Shown here: positions 58,462-58,563 of the stretch, one piece after another
Position numbering within the stretch: the first letter of the stretch is position 1
Layout of the letters: every line of letters begins with the position of its first letter
Source: an uncultured Granulosicoccaceae bacterium
GTDB lineage: Bacteria > Pseudomonadota > Gammaproteobacteria > Granulosicoccales > Granulosicoccaceae
Direction of reading: 5' to 3'
Length of the DNA stretch: 58,563 nt
NCBI GenBank assembly: GCA_938007995.1
Contig: CALLLW010000087.1
Location: 1 to 58,563, forward strand
The notes under the pieces: model-generated
What the model was told of the DNA's origin: nothing
The model's database searches: none
The model's input: only the letters and a program-made list of their open reading frames with translations
Made by a program: the position numbers and the translations under genes

Positions 58462-58520
58462 AGCCGCTCAAAGCGGCTGCGGGGTCGCTACGCGGCCCCT
58501 CGGTTAGCCACTGAAGTGGC
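58462..58520. repeat. Series of three short hairpins
   Basis: AGCCGCT/AGCGGCT (58462-58478), GGGGTCGC/GCGGCCCC with one G-T pair (58481-58499) and GCCACT/AGTGGC (58507-58520) stand almost end to end between the terminator and the next coding end. They are non-coding in both directions as far as visible. Confidence 0.7.
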
Positions 58521-58523
58521 GGG

Positions 58524-58563
58524 TTACTTCAGTAGATCTAACTGATCTACGCGAATGTCTTCC
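58524..58563 (-). CDS. Possible 3' end of a leftward gene (cut by window edge)
   Basis: On the minus strand the window edge reads EDIRVDQLDLLK-stop, a plausible protein C-terminus, followed by the hairpin series and a terminator in the right orientation. An IS200/IS605-type transposase gene is one idea, because such elements end in hairpins, but 12 residues cannot show it. Confidence 0.35.
   Translation of the reverse strand, partial: EDIRVDQLDLLK

Overview
The window looks like the chromosome of a gammaproteobacterium of roughly balanced base composition. This rests on gene content and order: ftsK-lolA-rarA diverging from trxB and aat, guaB-guaA diverging from xseA, dksA-gluQ, tsaB next to a YoaA-type helicase, dapD-yffB, and yciO-scpA-scpB. 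LolA, an OmpA-family protein, a TIGR04219-type barrel and many lipoproteins indicate a Gram-negative envelope. ScpAB suggests an SMC-ScpAB condensin rather than MukBEF. I saw no rRNA, tRNA, CRISPR array or prophage. The genus cannot be told from this sequence alone.

Layout. 1-6.8 kb: the 3' end of a giant surface protein made of about 15 cadherin/Ig-like repeats of about 120 residues. 6.8-14.1 kb: prmB, psd, an efp-epmA-metalloprotein operon, a YugP-like membrane peptidase and parC. 14.1-18.1 kb: a repeat-domain lipoprotein, a ChrR-like cupin protein and queG. 18.1-18.5 kb: two copies of a palindromic element of about 148 bp, carried in a 198-bp tandem duplication that also copied the last codons of rarA. 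18.4-26.8 kb: rarA, lolA and ftsK leftward; trxB, a DUF482 protein and aat rightward. 27-37.7 kb: a mixed block (HAD protein, lipoproteins, a half-length periplasmic binding protein, hom, Mth938-like protein, outer-membrane barrel, PLP enzyme, L,D-transpeptidase, uraH, dapD, yffB and an AlkD fragment). 37.7-43.1 kb: phyH, tsaB, yoaA, a TPR lipoprotein and an OmpA-family protein. 43.6-53.9 kb: guaBA, xseA, dksA, gluQ, acs, msrB and smrA. 54-58.6 kb: scpBA, yciO, a membrane protein, a parvulin and, at the very edge, a row of hairpins behind the last codons of a leftward gene.

Shared themes. Many genes tune translation and its parts: PrmB (uL3 methylation), EF-P with its lysyl-transferase EpmA, QueG and GluQ (queuosine), TsaB and the YciO family (t6A or related), Aat (N-end rule) and DksA (stringent control). 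A second set maintains the chromosome: ParC, FtsK, RarA, YoaA, XseA and ScpAB. A third builds the envelope: Psd, LolA, L,D-transpeptidase, OmpA family, parvulin and DapD.

The most unusual feature is a habit of short tandem duplication. Several housekeeping proteins carry low-complexity extensions at a terminus (FtsK, DksA, LolA, SmrA, the DUF482 protein, the TPR lipoprotein). In the three proteins where I resolved DNA repeat units the periods are 12, 15 or 21 bp, all multiples of three. In non-coding DNA the periods include 14 and 16. Together with the palindromic pair at 18.1-18.5 kb and the triple duplication cluster at 30.8 kb, this is where a second look is best spent.
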